In this document: in pieces, positions 26,801-34,656 of the stretch
Numbering within the stretch: position 1 is the first letter of the stretch
How the letters are laid out: each line of letters begins with the position of its first letter
Assembly: GCA_004552485.1 (NCBI GenBank)
Contig: SFOH01000008.1
Span: forward strand, 1 to 64,000
DNA from: Bacteroidales bacterium
GTDB taxonomy: Bacteria > Bacteroidota > Bacteroidia > Bacteroidales > Muribaculaceae
Direction of reading: 5' to 3'
DNA: 64,000 nt
The notes under the pieces: generated by a model
What the model saw: the letters and a program-made list of their open reading frames with translations, nothing else
Databases searched by the model: none
What the model was told of the DNA's origin: nothing
Translations under genes and position numbers: made by a program

Positions 26801-29121
26801 GCAGGCGCCACATCGCAAGACCCCTGCGCGCAGCAGCCGGCAAGAGCAAGCAAATGTCTGATTTTGAAGACTTTTTCCTCCCGGACGAGGCGTTCGTAGC
26901 CTACGGCACAACGGTAGCCGAGGCGCCTATGGCCAACAAGGCTATGGCCGTCGAGAGTGTGGCGGAGGCTGCCGATGCCGAAGAGGAAGAAGCCGAGCCT
27001 GACGCCGGCGAGGCCAAGGAAGGCAGCGACGAGCAGGTCGAAATCCGCACAGGCGAGCTCACGGAAGCGCTCTGGGCTCCGATGCTCACAGCCCGCAACG
27101 GCATCGCCGCCATCGACTTCGCCGTCCCCAACGCCAACACCACCTGGGCTGCCGACGTCACGGTCTTCACCCGCGACTTGGCCTCGGCACGCGTCAGCAA
27201 GCGCTTCGTCTCGCAGAAACCCGTCATGGTGAGCATCAACGCCCCGCGGTTCCTGCGTGTCGGCGACCGCGCCAGCGTCATCGCCTCATACATGAACACC
27301 ACCGACAAGCCCCTCACGGTGCGCGCCATGCTGGTGGGCTCCGACTCCCTCTCGCGCTCGCTCGTGATTGAACCCGGCACCACCGAGACCATGACCGTGC
27401 CCGTCTCTGTCAATGCCATCACCGACAGCATATTCGTCACCGCAACAGCCCTGGCCGGCGAATACTCCGACGGCGAACGCCATCTCATCCCCGTCTACTC
27501 CTCGCAGGCCGCCGTCACCGATGCCCGCAACTTCTACATCAACCGCGGCGACACGGTATTCACCATGGAACTGCCCCAGCCTAAAGGCGAGGACTTCCGC
27601 CTGAATCTGACGTACACGGAAAATCCCATGTGGACGGTGGTCGAGGCCCTGCCCTCGCTCCTCGGCAAGAACATCGCTCCCACCGCCAATGCCCAGGCCG
27701 CCGCATACTTCTCGGCAGCCGTGGCACTCGGCCTCATGGAGCAGCATCCCGAGCTGGAGTACAAATTCAACAAGAAAGAGCTGCAGGGCATCATGCGCGA
27801 CGCCGAGAAAGCCCTCGAAAAACTGCAGACCGCCAACGGCAGCTTCCAGTGGGGCCCCTGGAGCCGCGGCGGCGACACGTGGTCAACGGGTGCTGTCCTC
27901 GACTTCATGGCTACGCTCAAACGCGCCGGCTATCTCCCCGAAAAGAGCGCTATCAACAACCTCATTCCGGCCGCCGTGCGCTATTATGACAAGGAGGTGA
28001 AGGACGTGAACATGCTCTATGCCATCATCCGCCCCGCTTTCCCCGAAGTGACCCAGAGTCTGAACGGCCAGTCCGTCACCCACAAGACCCTTCAGTACAT
28101 CAACAAGAACTGGAAGAACATGAGCATCGGCATCAAGGCCGAGGCCGCCTCAACACTCCACTTCAACGGCGCCGACAACATGGCCCGCAAGATTATGGAG
28201 TCCGTTGACCAGTTCGGCACGCAGACCCCCTCCAAGGGCTACGAGTTCAAGAATGTCACCTCGCTGCAGACCTACGCATGGCTGCTCCAGGCCTACGGCG
28301 GCATCGACCCCAAGTCGGAGCACGTTGACGGCATCCGCCAGTATCTCATCGTCCGCAAGCAGGCCACCGACTGGGGCAACAGCGCCATCACAAGCTGGAT
28401 TGTCAACGCCATGATCACGAGCGGCACACCATGGACCACTCCCGCCGAGGGCACCGTGGTGCGCCTCCAGGACGGCGTCATGCAGTTCACCCCCACCGAG
28501 CGTATGGGCACAATCTCCGTGCCTGTCTCCGGCCCCACGATGACGTTGGAGTTGTCCAGCAAAACGCCCTCCTACGGCGCCGTTACGGCCACATATATCC
28601 AACCCATGGCCGACGTAAAGGCCTTCTCAGACGGCGAAATATCAGTTGAGAAAGAGCTCCTTCTCCAGGACCGCGCCACCGCCAGGTACAAGCACCTTGA
28701 CAAGAACACCGCTCTGAAAATCGGCGACCGCGTGAAAGTGCTCATCACGGTCAAGTCCGACCGCCCCATGAGCCACGTCACCATCACCGACGACCGTGCC
28801 GCCGCCCTCGAACCCGTCGACCAGCTACCCGGCTACGTCTATGCCGACGGCGTCTGCGCCTACCGCGAGAACCGCGATGCGGCCACCAACCTCTACATTG
28901 ACTACCTGCCCAAGGGCACCTACCTGTTCGAGTACGAGCTCACCGTCAACAACGCCGGCACCTACTCCACCGGCATCGCCACGGCCACATGCACGCAGGC
29001 CCCCACCCTCACAGCCCACTCCTCCGGCTCAATCCTGAACATCCCCTTAGCGCACAACCCGCATTTTACTATGCGCAGCAGCCCCGGCCTCACCGCCGGG
29101 GTTGCTTGCTTCTTGCCCTAA
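23830..29121 (+). CDS. Alpha-2-macroglobulin family protein, large exported form
   Basis: A 1763-residue exported protein with a signal peptide (cut near SASA-Q) and no lipobox. A helical N-terminal region precedes macroglobulin beta domains (GVYGLADGKAMSGAKVSL; YHPGDSVRFVAVAMND), an acidic linker (about 1040-1065), the A2M domain ALWAPMLTARNGIAAIDF, and the alpha-helical thioester-type domain. The thioester CxEQ is absent: LPSLLGKNIAPTANAQ stands where it should be. Bacterial A2Ms trap proteases or guard the envelope; without the thioester, covalent trapping is unlikely. The last 20 or so residues run through a terminator-like hairpin, suggesting that the original stop near 29050 was lost by a small frameshift. 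Confidence 0.88.
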   Translation: MIKRLMAIVATVAALSASAQVKAPDFAYPKTVKSEAEKGLKKAGDDGVAQLDYLMQLTIADALIDEATMPKSLERVLEYGHRQKNPQTAALFNLYAATLANQIYERNMWTYDRRDLPLAPRPKDMTEWSGKMFRFYVDSLCTAGLKAAGDMPVADLLPVISADKLQQLYFPTLRDFATAVALGLQNPYSSDISRQMKLYESAIAAHPEGSAPWYAWHALAPFPGKCAKECLRLFNEAKNRREALVLWQDIIDETDVGDSITARPDFREALKTATEIAATTEFKGLFTNFNNFIYGASVTASAEEMVPADTPFELALSTVRNASKVKVTFVRFDNEKARRRYMRDKLGKGLDTYEFTYDFENTPVNQSRKVSIELPAGYYAVRASADNHVNKQQNLGRVDVLPYTAVLFKAPGTAVVGVYGLADGKAMSGAKVSLVNHKDKTVASGTTDRDGRVSFPVSVGNCHVRVSALGIVKDFDDESIYNTGRVSRLNSNLRVSFATQRGLYHPGDSVRFVAVAMNDSMVVADRRLTIKLTDVDGKEVAKTTGVTDTFGRFAAAIAIPAEVERTGSFRLIVDDDNISGSASVMVSDYKLQGIEMADLKAIPNDRASASATVSGRVRTFSGQPVSNAVVTVRLNADADSLKAVETLTDTEGKFSAVVKYPASFSKESRYMSATATVTGPDGNTVSESTSFDGMYPYTLTVVIPYDGCSTHEPLKLIYLLHNAATDSLAVPVKWQLMKDKKPVKEGTIESSPAQLDFRDMRTGYYCLSVTPADTLLAAPQLNYITLYNPGQAVIPDSTQNFYLPKNAFESKNCAIDVEVGVNRPVTLTAVIPGKDGAAPSFQSFALKPGYRTIAIKVGDGERAELVAVNNGSIQRETVSITHPQKPELTVTLESFRDKVVSGGKESWTVKVTDKEGHAVDAAVVANIHDYRLDLLRTPARLSLHRQFYTPNPLRIATPYSYRYSANFLNDYKLEDVYRLTLPTWRYSFVGSRRHIARPLRAAAGKSKQMSDFEDFFLPDEAFVAYGTTVAEAPMANKAMAVESVAEAADAEEEEAEPDAGEAKEGSDEQVEIRTGELTEALWAPMLTARNGIAAIDFAVPNANTTWAADVTVFTRDLASARVSKRFVSQKPVMVSINAPRFLRVGDRASVIASYMNTTDKPLTVRAMLVGSDSLSRSLVIEPGTTETMTVPVSVNAITDSIFVTATALAGEYSDGERHLIPVYSSQAAVTDARNFYINRGDTVFTMELPQPKGEDFRLNLTYTENPMWTVVEALPSLLGKNIAPTANAQAAAYFSAAVALGLMEQHPELEYKFNKKELQGIMRDAEKALEKLQTANGSFQWGPWSRGGDTWSTGAVLDFMATLKRAGYLPEKSAINNLIPAAVRYYDKEVKDVNMLYAIIRPAFPEVTQSLNGQSVTHKTLQYINKNWKNMSIGIKAEAASTLHFNGADNMARKIMESVDQFGTQTPSKGYEFKNVTSLQTYAWLLQAYGGIDPKSEHVDGIRQYLIVRKQATDWGNSAITSWIVNAMITSGTPWTTPAEGTVVRLQDGVMQFTPTERMGTISVPVSGPTMTLELSSKTPSYGAVTATYIQPMADVKAFSDGEISVEKELLLQDRATARYKHLDKNTALKIGDRVKVLITVKSDRPMSHVTITDDRAAALEPVDQLPGYVYADGVCAYRENRDAATNLYIDYLPKGTYLFEYELTVNNAGTYSTGIATATCTQAPTLTAHSSGSILNIPLAHNPHFTMRSSPGLTAGVACFLP
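29077..29106 (+). terminator. Terminator-like hairpin inside the 3' end of the alpha-2-macroglobulin frame
   Basis: A 12-bp stem (29077-29088 with 29095-29106, one G-U pair) closes a six-base loop, followed by TGCTTCTTGCC. It lies inside the present reading frame, which is unusual, so the natural stop was probably just upstream. Confidence 0.65.
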
Positions 29122-29275
29122 TACCTCCAAACACTGACCTCTGACCTCCCCGGGTGTGGCGAAAAAGGGAAATTTTGGGTCAAAATGGGCGTAATATTCT
29201 AAAAGAACGTTATTGTGAGTTAAATTTTGTATATTTTGTGTGTCGGTTACATTTTTTTTAATTAATTTTGTAGCG

Positions 29276-29462
29276 CAAGTTCGAAATGACTCTATCGTCA
29301 AACCCATAAACCAATCAATCTTACGACCAATCAAGATAAAAAATAAGATAAAGATAAGGATAAGGATAAGAGAAAGACAAAAATTATTCATGAGATCAGA
29401 TCAATAATAAGTGAATCATAGGTTAATGAAGCGGCTGCTTGTGAAAGTGGCTGCTTTTTTAT
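29276..29462 (+). ncRNA. Candidate small RNA or leaderless non-coding transcript
   Basis: A -7-like TAATTTTG (29263-29270) with a poor -33 box (TGTG at 20 bp, TTTG at 24 bp) precedes an AT-rich stretch. An intrinsic terminator closes it: 29429-29440 pairs with 29445-29456, with GTGA as tetraloop, then a T-run. A run of about four GATAAG-like units (29333-29375) lies inside. The only plus-strand reading frames are a few codons long. The predicted RNA is about 185 bases. It could instead be the 3' region of the upstream gene; the promoter evidence is only moderate. Confidence 0.45.
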
Positions 29463-29473
29463 TGTCCCCTCCC

Positions 29474-29494
29474 CATTCCTCATTCCTCATTCCC
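29474..29494. repeat. Heptamer repeat CATTCCT x3
   Basis: Three tandem 7-bp units (CATTCCT, CATTCCT, CATTCCC) just upstream of the HAD gene promoter. The same heptamer recurs after the gene at 30235-30262. Confidence 0.8.
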
Positions 29495-29497
29495 CCG

Positions 29498-29529
29498 TTT
29501 GGTGGTTTCGCGCTTTTTTAGTAACTTTG
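29498..29529 (+). promoter_or_regulatory. Promoter of the HAD hydrolase gene
   Basis: TTTG (29498-29501), 20 bp, TAACTTTG (29522-29529); the start codon is 25 bases on. Confidence 0.85.
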
Positions 29530-29554
29530 CGCATGAATAAAAACTGACTCGATT

Positions 29555-30217
29555 ATGGGCAATAAGGCTTTCATCTTTGACTTGGACGACACGCTCTACA
29601 AGGAGCGCGACTATCGCGCCAGCGGCTACCGCATCATCGCACGCTGCTTCGCCGCCGCCTGCGGCATGAGCCCCGAACAGCTCTACTACGAGATGATGGC
29701 CGACCCCACGCAGGCCTTCGAGCGCGTCATGGACCTCGCCGCTAAATACGGCGTCTCCGTCAGCATCGACACGCAGCTCAGCGTCTACCGCAGCCAGCTG
29801 CCGGACATCGCCATCGACGACAACACCTGCGCCGTCCTCGAAGAGCTGCGCCGCCGCGGCTACCTGCTCGGCATCATCACCGACGGACGCCCCGTCGGCC
29901 AGCTCAACAAGCTCGCCGCCCTGCAGGTCACGCGCTTCTTCGACCCCGAGTACGTCATACCCACGGCTCTTTTCAACACCGACAAGACCGAGGAAACGCC
30001 CTTCGCGATGATGGAGGCCCGTATGGAAGGCGTCTGCTCGTTCACATATGTCGGCGACAATCCCTTCAAGGACTTCCACTATCCCAACCTCCGCGGCTGG
30101 GACACGGTCATGCTCGCCGACCCCGAGGGCGTGAACATCCACCACCAGCGCCTCGAGGAATATCCCCGCGACTTCCGCCCCAAACGCATCATCCACTCTC
30201 TTTCAGAACTCTTATAA
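29555..30217 (+). CDS. HAD-superfamily phosphatase
   Basis: A 220-residue HAD hydrolase. Motif I FDLDDTLYKE (with the nucleophile and acid/base aspartates) is near residue 8. Motif II is GIITDGRP (about 108), the conserved lysine lies in the following region, and motif IV YVGDNPFKDFHYPN is near 165. A helical cap sits between I and II. It belongs to the group close to pyrimidine 5'-nucleotidases and phosphoglycolate phosphatase-like enzymes, but the substrate cannot be told. It has its own promoter and comes before the GDP-fucose genes, though it is not clearly linked with them. Confidence 0.85.
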   Translation: MGNKAFIFDLDDTLYKERDYRASGYRIIARCFAAACGMSPEQLYYEMMADPTQAFERVMDLAAKYGVSVSIDTQLSVYRSQLPDIAIDDNTCAVLEELRRRGYLLGIITDGRPVGQLNKLAALQVTRFFDPEYVIPTALFNTDKTEETPFAMMEARMEGVCSFTYVGDNPFKDFHYPNLRGWDTVMLADPEGVNIHHQRLEEYPRDFRPKRIIHSLSELL

Positions 30218-30234
30218 CAGGCAGGCCATCCCCT

Positions 30235-30262
30235 CATTCCTCATTCCTCATTCCTCATCCCC
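30235..30262. repeat. Heptamer repeat CATTCCT x3 plus one variant
   Basis: Three perfect CATTCCT units and one CATCCCC, between the HAD gene stop and the gmd start. Same heptamer as at 29474-29494. Confidence 0.8.
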
Positions 30263-30297
30263 CTGCCACAAACGCATAAAACCCAGCAGAAAAAATC

Positions 30298-31359
30298 ATG
30301 CCAACAGCTCTTATTACCGGCATCACCGGTCAGGACGGCTCCTATCTGGCCGAATTCCTCCTTGAGAAAGGCTACGAGGTGCACGGCGTCATGCGCCGCA
30401 GCTCCTCTTTCAACACCGAACGCATCGAGCACCTCTATCTCGACGAATGGGTGCGCGACATGCACCGGCGCCGCCTGCTGAATCTCCACTACGGCGACAT
30501 GACGGACTCGTCTTCGCTCACACGTATCATCGCCGAAGTCAAGCCCGACGAGATATACAACCTGGCCGCACAGAGCCACGTCAAAGTGTCGTTTGACGTG
30601 CCCGAGTACACGGCCGAAGTCGTGGCCACCGGCGCCCTCCGTCTCCTCGAGGCCGTGCGCATCCTCGGCATGGAGCACAAATGCCGCATCTACCAGGCCA
30701 GCACCTCCGAGCTCTTCGGCCGGGTGGAGGAGATTCCCCAGCGCGAGACCACACCCTTCCACCCGCAGTCGCCCTACGCCGTCGCCAAGCTCTATGCCTA
30801 CTGGATTATGCGCAACTACCGCGACAGCTACAACATGTACACCGCCAACGGCATCCTCTTCAACCACGAGAGCGAGCGCCGCGGCGAGAACTTCGTGACC
30901 CGCAAAATCACCATGGCCGCCGCACGCATCGCCGCCGGCCGCCAGGACAAGCTCTATCTCGGCAACCTCAACGCTCTCCGCGACTGGGGCTATGCCCTGG
31001 ACTATGTGGAGTGCATGTGGCTGATCCTCCAGCAGGACAAGCCCGACGACTACGTCATCGCCACCGGCGAGCAGCACTCCGTGCGCGAGTTCGCCACCCT
31101 CGCCTTCCGCGAAGTGGGCATCGAGCTGCGCTGGGAGGGCGAAGGCCTGGACGAGAAAGGCATCGACACCGCCACCGGTCACGTCCTCGTCGAAGTTGAC
31201 CCGCGCTTCTTCCGTCCCGCCGAAGTGGAGACGCTCCTGGGCGACCCCACCAAGGCACGCACCCTCCTGGGCTGGAACCCGCGCAAGACGTCCTTCGAGG
31301 ACCTCGTCAAGAAGATGGTGCGCTCCGATCGCGACCTCGTTGCCGCCGGTAAGCTTTAA
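30298..31359 (+). CDS. gmd: GDP-mannose 4,6-dehydratase
   Basis: A 353-residue short-chain dehydrogenase/epimerase that makes GDP-4-keto-6-deoxymannose, the first step to GDP-L-fucose. The NADP-binding [20 protein letters not shown] is at the N-terminus, GDMTDSSSL follows near residue 65, the catalytic [12 protein letters not shown] carries the YxxxK pair near residue 158, and [16 protein letters not shown] and [12 protein letters not shown] bind the sugar nucleotide. Length is normal. It is 35 bases upstream of fcl and forms the classic gmd-fcl pair. Confidence 0.97.
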   Translation: MPTALITGITGQDGSYLAEFLLEKGYEVHGVMRRSSSFNTERIEHLYLDEWVRDMHRRRLLNLHYGDMTDSSSLTRIIAEVKPDEIYNLAAQSHVKVSFDVPEYTAEVVATGALRLLEAVRILGMEHKCRIYQASTSELFGRVEEIPQRETTPFHPQSPYAVAKLYAYWIMRNYRDSYNMYTANGILFNHESERRGENFVTRKITMAAARIAAGRQDKLYLGNLNALRDWGYALDYVECMWLILQQDKPDDYVIATGEQHSVREFATLAFREVGIELRWEGEGLDEKGIDTATGHVLVEVDPRFFRPAEVETLLGDPTKARTLLGWNPRKTSFEDLVKKMVRSDRDLVAAGKL

Positions 31360-31394
31360 CCTTATGTCCTAAAATCTAAAACGTCAAACACCCC

Positions 31395-32486
31395 GTGCTT
31401 ACAAAGGATTCAAAAATATACGTTGCCGGACACCGCGGACTCGTCGGCTCCGCCATCAAACGCAACCTCGAAAAACGCGGCTTCACCAACGTCATCGGCC
31501 GCACCCACGCCGAGCTCGACTTGCTCGACCCCGTTGCCGTCCGCGAATTCTTCGACCGCGAGCGCCCCGACGCTGTCGTCCTCGCCGCTGCTCACGTCGG
31601 CGGCATCATGGCCAACTCACGCTATCGCGCCGACTTCATCTATCAGAACCTGCAAATCCAGCAGAACGTCATCGGCGAAGCCTGGCGTCACGGCGTCAAG
31701 AAGCTCGTCTTCCTCGGCTCCACGTGCATCTATCCGCGCGAGGCTCCCCAGCCCATTCCCGAGGACGCACTGCTCACGTCGCCCCTCGAGTACACCAACG
31801 AGCCATATGCCATCGCCAAAATCGCCGGCATGAAACTTTGCGAGAGTCTCAACCTGCAGTACGGCACCGACTACATCGCCGTCATGCCAACGAACCTCTA
31901 CGGCCCCGGCGACAACTTCCACCTCGAGAACTCGCACGTGCTCCCCGCCATGATTCGCAAGATGCACCTGGCACGCCTTCTGAGCGAGGGTCGCTACGAC
32001 CTCATCCGCGAGGACCTGGGACGCCTCCCCGTCACCGGCTACACCGCCGACTCCACCGACGCCGACATCGACGCTATCCTCGCACGCTTCGGCATCTACG
32101 CCGACCGCCTGGAGCTGTGGGGAACGGGCACGCCCCTGCGCGAATTTCTGTGGAGCGAGGACATGGCCGACGCCACTGTCCACGTCATGCTCAATGTCTC
32201 CTTCAACGACGTCAAAGGCGACAGCCCCGAAGTGCGCAACACCCACATCAACATCGGCACCGGCAAGGAGCTGCATATTGCCGAACTGGCCGCCCTCATC
32301 AAGGACGAAGTCGGCTTCCCCGGCGAGATACGCTGGGACGCCACCAAGCCCGACGGCACCATGCGCAAGCTCTGCGACGTGAGCAAGATTCACTCGCTGG
32401 GCTGGCACCACACAGTCGAGCTGAAGGACGGCATCGCCCGCCTCTACCGCTGGTATCTCACAGAGAAACCCGGTCATTGCCGCTAA
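31395..32486 (+). CDS. fcl: GDP-L-fucose synthase
   Basis: A 363-residue epimerase/reductase that converts GDP-4-keto-6-deoxymannose to GDP-L-fucose. It has the NADP motif VAGHRGLVGSAIKRNL, VVLAAAHVGGI, GSTCIYPREAPQP, the catalytic EPYAIAKIAG (YxxxK), and MPTNLYGPGDNFHLENSHV. A segment of about 40 residues (around YDLIREDLGRLPVTGYTADST) is longer than in E. coli but matches the Bacteroidales form. The start is GTG (31395). In Bacteroidales GDP-fucose feeds capsule and protein O-glycan fucosylation. Confidence 0.96.
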   Translation: MLTKDSKIYVAGHRGLVGSAIKRNLEKRGFTNVIGRTHAELDLLDPVAVREFFDRERPDAVVLAAAHVGGIMANSRYRADFIYQNLQIQQNVIGEAWRHGVKKLVFLGSTCIYPREAPQPIPEDALLTSPLEYTNEPYAIAKIAGMKLCESLNLQYGTDYIAVMPTNLYGPGDNFHLENSHVLPAMIRKMHLARLLSEGRYDLIREDLGRLPVTGYTADSTDADIDAILARFGIYADRLELWGTGTPLREFLWSEDMADATVHVMLNVSFNDVKGDSPEVRNTHINIGTGKELHIAELAALIKDEVGFPGEIRWDATKPDGTMRKLCDVSKIHSLGWHHTVELKDGIARLYRWYLTEKPGHCR

Positions 32487-32507
32487 CAACCGAGAGCAGG
32501 CGTGGGA

Positions 32508-33479
32508 ATGGAATACATCATCGGCTTCATCGTGCTCGTAGCCGCCGAGGGCGCCTTCCTCGTGCTCTCGCGGCGACGCCATGTGGGAGCCGCCGTGACT
32601 GCGCGCTCCTCCCACACCTGCGTCACGCCCACGGCCGGAGGCATCGCGTTCATCCTTGCCGCCGCTGCCTGCGTCGTGTTCAATCACGCGCTCATGTCCA
32701 CCGCCGCGTGGGTCACAGCCGGAGCCGCTTTGTTGCTTGGAGCAGTCTCTTTCGCCGACGACATGCGCCCCCTGCCATGGCTGCCACGCCTGCTGGCGCA
32801 AGTGGCCGCTGTCACCGCTGCCTATTGGTTCATCTGCCCCGGGGAGCCGGCATGGGTTATGCCCGTGGCCGCTTTTGGCGCCCTCGCGTTCATAAACTCG
32901 CTAAACTTTTTGGATGGAATACGCTGCATGCTCGGCTTCTACGCCCTCGTCGCCGTCGCCACGCTGTGGTATGTGCTCGGTTCGGCGGCCTGCGCGGGGA
33001 TGCCCTCCCAGCCGTTGCTCACGCAGCTGTGCCTGTGGATGATGCTCGGTATCGGAGCCTTTCTCGCGTTCAATCTCAGCGACAGCATCTTCTGCGGCGA
33101 CACCGGCTCCGTCTTCGCCGGCTTCATCATCTCAGTGCTGCTCACGGCCGTAATCCTATACACCGGCGACATCACGTATCTGACGCTTGTAATTGTTTGC
33201 CTGTGCGACACGGCGCTGACGACCGTGCTGCGGCTCTTTTCCGGCAAGAACATCTTCAAGCCGCACCGCACCTTCCTCTATCAGCTTCTGACTACACGAT
33301 TCCGCTGGACGCACATGCGGACGGCCACGGTCTACGCCGCCCTCCAGCTTGTAATAAACCTTATCTTCCTGCGCACACCCCTCTCGGGACGCCTCCCCTT
33401 TCTCATCACCATCGCCATCCTCCTCAGCCTCATCCACCTGGCCGTGCGCCGGCGCGCCGAGGCGATTAAAGGTCTTTGA
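32508..33479 (+). CDS. MraY/WecA-family polyprenyl-phosphate sugar-1-phosphate transferase
   Basis: A 323-residue membrane enzyme with about ten hydrophobic segments that loads a sugar phosphate onto undecaprenyl phosphate to start a glycan chain at the inner membrane. Family motifs are the TPTAGGIAF loop, the Asp pair in VSFADDMRPL, the NSLNFLDGI loop with the catalytic aspartate, FCGDTGSVFAGF, and the HR..L motif in PHRTFLYQLL. It follows fcl by 21 bases, so the group may start and fucosylate a surface glycan. WecA-like and capsule-type donors cannot be told apart. The ATG at 32508 is preferred; a GTG is 6 bases earlier. Confidence 0.9.
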   Translation: MEYIIGFIVLVAAEGAFLVLSRRRHVGAAVTARSSHTCVTPTAGGIAFILAAAACVVFNHALMSTAAWVTAGAALLLGAVSFADDMRPLPWLPRLLAQVAAVTAAYWFICPGEPAWVMPVAAFGALAFINSLNFLDGIRCMLGFYALVAVATLWYVLGSAACAGMPSQPLLTQLCLWMMLGIGAFLAFNLSDSIFCGDTGSVFAGFIISVLLTAVILYTGDITYLTLVIVCLCDTALTTVLRLFSGKNIFKPHRTFLYQLLTTRFRWTHMRTATVYAALQLVINLIFLRTPLSGRLPFLITIAILLSLIHLAVRRRAEAIKGL

Positions 33480-33756
33480 GGACGTTGCGTGCGCCCGTGA
33501 GATAGTCTTCGGCGCAGTTCGGCATGCCCTGTTCGGCCAGCTCGTGGGCGCGGGCATGGATTTCGAGCACGGCCTCCACGCGCTCTGCCGACGCACTGTC
33601 GTGAAGGAGCGCCCGGCGGGCATCGGCCTCACCGGCGGACACAAGCTCCGGGTCGGCGGTGTGCGGCGTGGGCTTGGTTGATACTTTATTGTTGGAGCAG
33701 GCGCCCAGGCTCAAAGCGAGGGCGGCGGCGCAAAAGATGCTGACGGCGTGTTTCAT
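33466..33756 (-). CDS. Small lipoprotein of unknown function
   Basis: A 96-residue protein with a signal peptide and lipobox LGAC near residue 20, followed by SNNKVSTKPTPHT. The rest is helical with ARRALLHDSASAERVEAVLEIHARAHELAEQ, then CAEDYLTGARNVL. It overlaps the convergent transferase gene by 14 bases at the 3' end. It lies behind ispH in the same direction, with heptamer repeats between. No function can be assigned. Confidence 0.7.
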   Translation of the reverse strand: MKHAVSIFCAAALALSLGACSNNKVSTKPTPHTADPELVSAGEADARRALLHDSASAERVEAVLEIHARAHELAEQGMPNCAEDYLTGARNVLKDL

Positions 33757-33789
33757 TCTCAATTCTCAACTTTTAATTCTCAATTCTTG
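33755..33789. repeat. Heptamer repeat ATTCTCA
   Basis: Units ATTCTCA at 33755, 33762 and 33776, with degenerate units between and after them, keep a strict 7-bp period between the small lipoprotein start and the ispH stop. Confidence 0.7.
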
Positions 33790-34655
33790 GGTAGCTCGGC
33801 TGCGCGGGAGGCCACACGCTCCATGAGCCAGCGCGGTGTGGACGTGGCGCCGCAGATGCCGATGGTGGCGGCTCCCTCGAGCCACGCTGCCTCGACGTTC
33901 TTGGGGCCGGCGACGAGGTGGGTGCGCGCGTTGACTTCGCGGCAGTGGTCGAAGAGTATGCGGCCGTTCGAGCTTTTCTCGCCGGCCACAAAGAGGACGA
34001 CATCGTGGCGGAGCGCAAACTCGCGCAGGTGCTCGACGCGGTTGGCGACCTGGCGGCAGATGGTGTCGGCGCTCTCGAAGGCGACGCCCTCGGCCATGCG
34101 GCTGCGTATGGCGTCGGTGACGGCCTTGAAGCCCTCGAGACTCTTGGTAGTCTGCGAATAGAGCTTGACGGGGCGGGTGAAGTCGATGCTGGAGATTTCG
34201 TCGATGCTCTCGATGACGATGGCCCGGGAGTCGGTCTGACCGACGAGGCCGTTCACCTCGGCATGGCCGCGGCGGCCGTATATGACAATCTGTGTGCCGT
34301 CGCCGGCGCGGAGCGCGTCCTCGTAGGAGCGGCGAATGCGCTGCTGGAGACGAAGGACGACGGGGCACGTTGCGTCGATGATGGTGATGTCGTTGCGGCG
34401 TGCGAGGGCGTACGTCTCCGGGGGCTCGCCGTGGGCACGCAGCAGCACTCGCACGCCGCGGAGCTCGCGCAGACGGTCGTGGTCGATGGTCTCGAGTCCC
34501 TTGCCGCGCAGGCGTTCGACTTCGGCGGTGTTGTGGACGATGTCGCCCAGGCAGTATAGGCGGCCGCCGGCGCCGAGTTCTTCCTCGGCCTTGTTGATGG
34601 CGGTGACCACGCCGAAGCAGAAGCCGCTGCGGTCGTCAATCTCAATGGCTGCCAT
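33780..34655 (-). CDS. ispH: 4-hydroxy-3-methylbut-2-enyl diphosphate reductase
   Basis: A 291-residue IspH/LytB enzyme, the last step of the MEP isoprenoid pathway, yielding IPP and DMAPP. The three 4Fe-4S cysteines are seen in RSGFCFGV (near residue 13), DATCPVVL (near 97) and GICGATSTP (near 267); conserved histidines stand in DIVHNTAEV and RAHGEPP. Length is normal. The ATG at 34655 lies one base past the cmk stop, so the two form an operon, a pairing common in Bacteroidetes. Confidence 0.95.
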   Translation of the reverse strand: MAAIEIDDRSGFCFGVVTAINKAEEELGAGGRLYCLGDIVHNTAEVERLRGKGLETIDHDRLRELRGVRVLLRAHGEPPETYALARRNDITIIDATCPVVLRLQQRIRRSYEDALRAGDGTQIVIYGRRGHAEVNGLVGQTDSRAIVIESIDEISSIDFTRPVKLYSQTTKSLEGFKAVTDAIRSRMAEGVAFESADTICRQVANRVEHLREFALRHDVVLFVAGEKSSNGRILFDHCREVNARTHLVAGPKNVEAAWLEGAATIGICGATSTPRWLMERVASRAAELPKN

Positions 34656-34656
34656 C

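Noticed and set aside
29047..29391. 114-codon leftward frame with a hydrophobic start after the alpha-2-macroglobulin gene
   Set aside because: It runs through an AT-rich gap, both terminators and the end of the A2M gene; the hydrophobic start is an artefact of a GATAAG repeat read backwards.
31724..33469. 581-codon frame across fcl and the sugar transferase
   Set aside because: Out of frame with both recognised genes and extremely rich in Arg/His/Pro.
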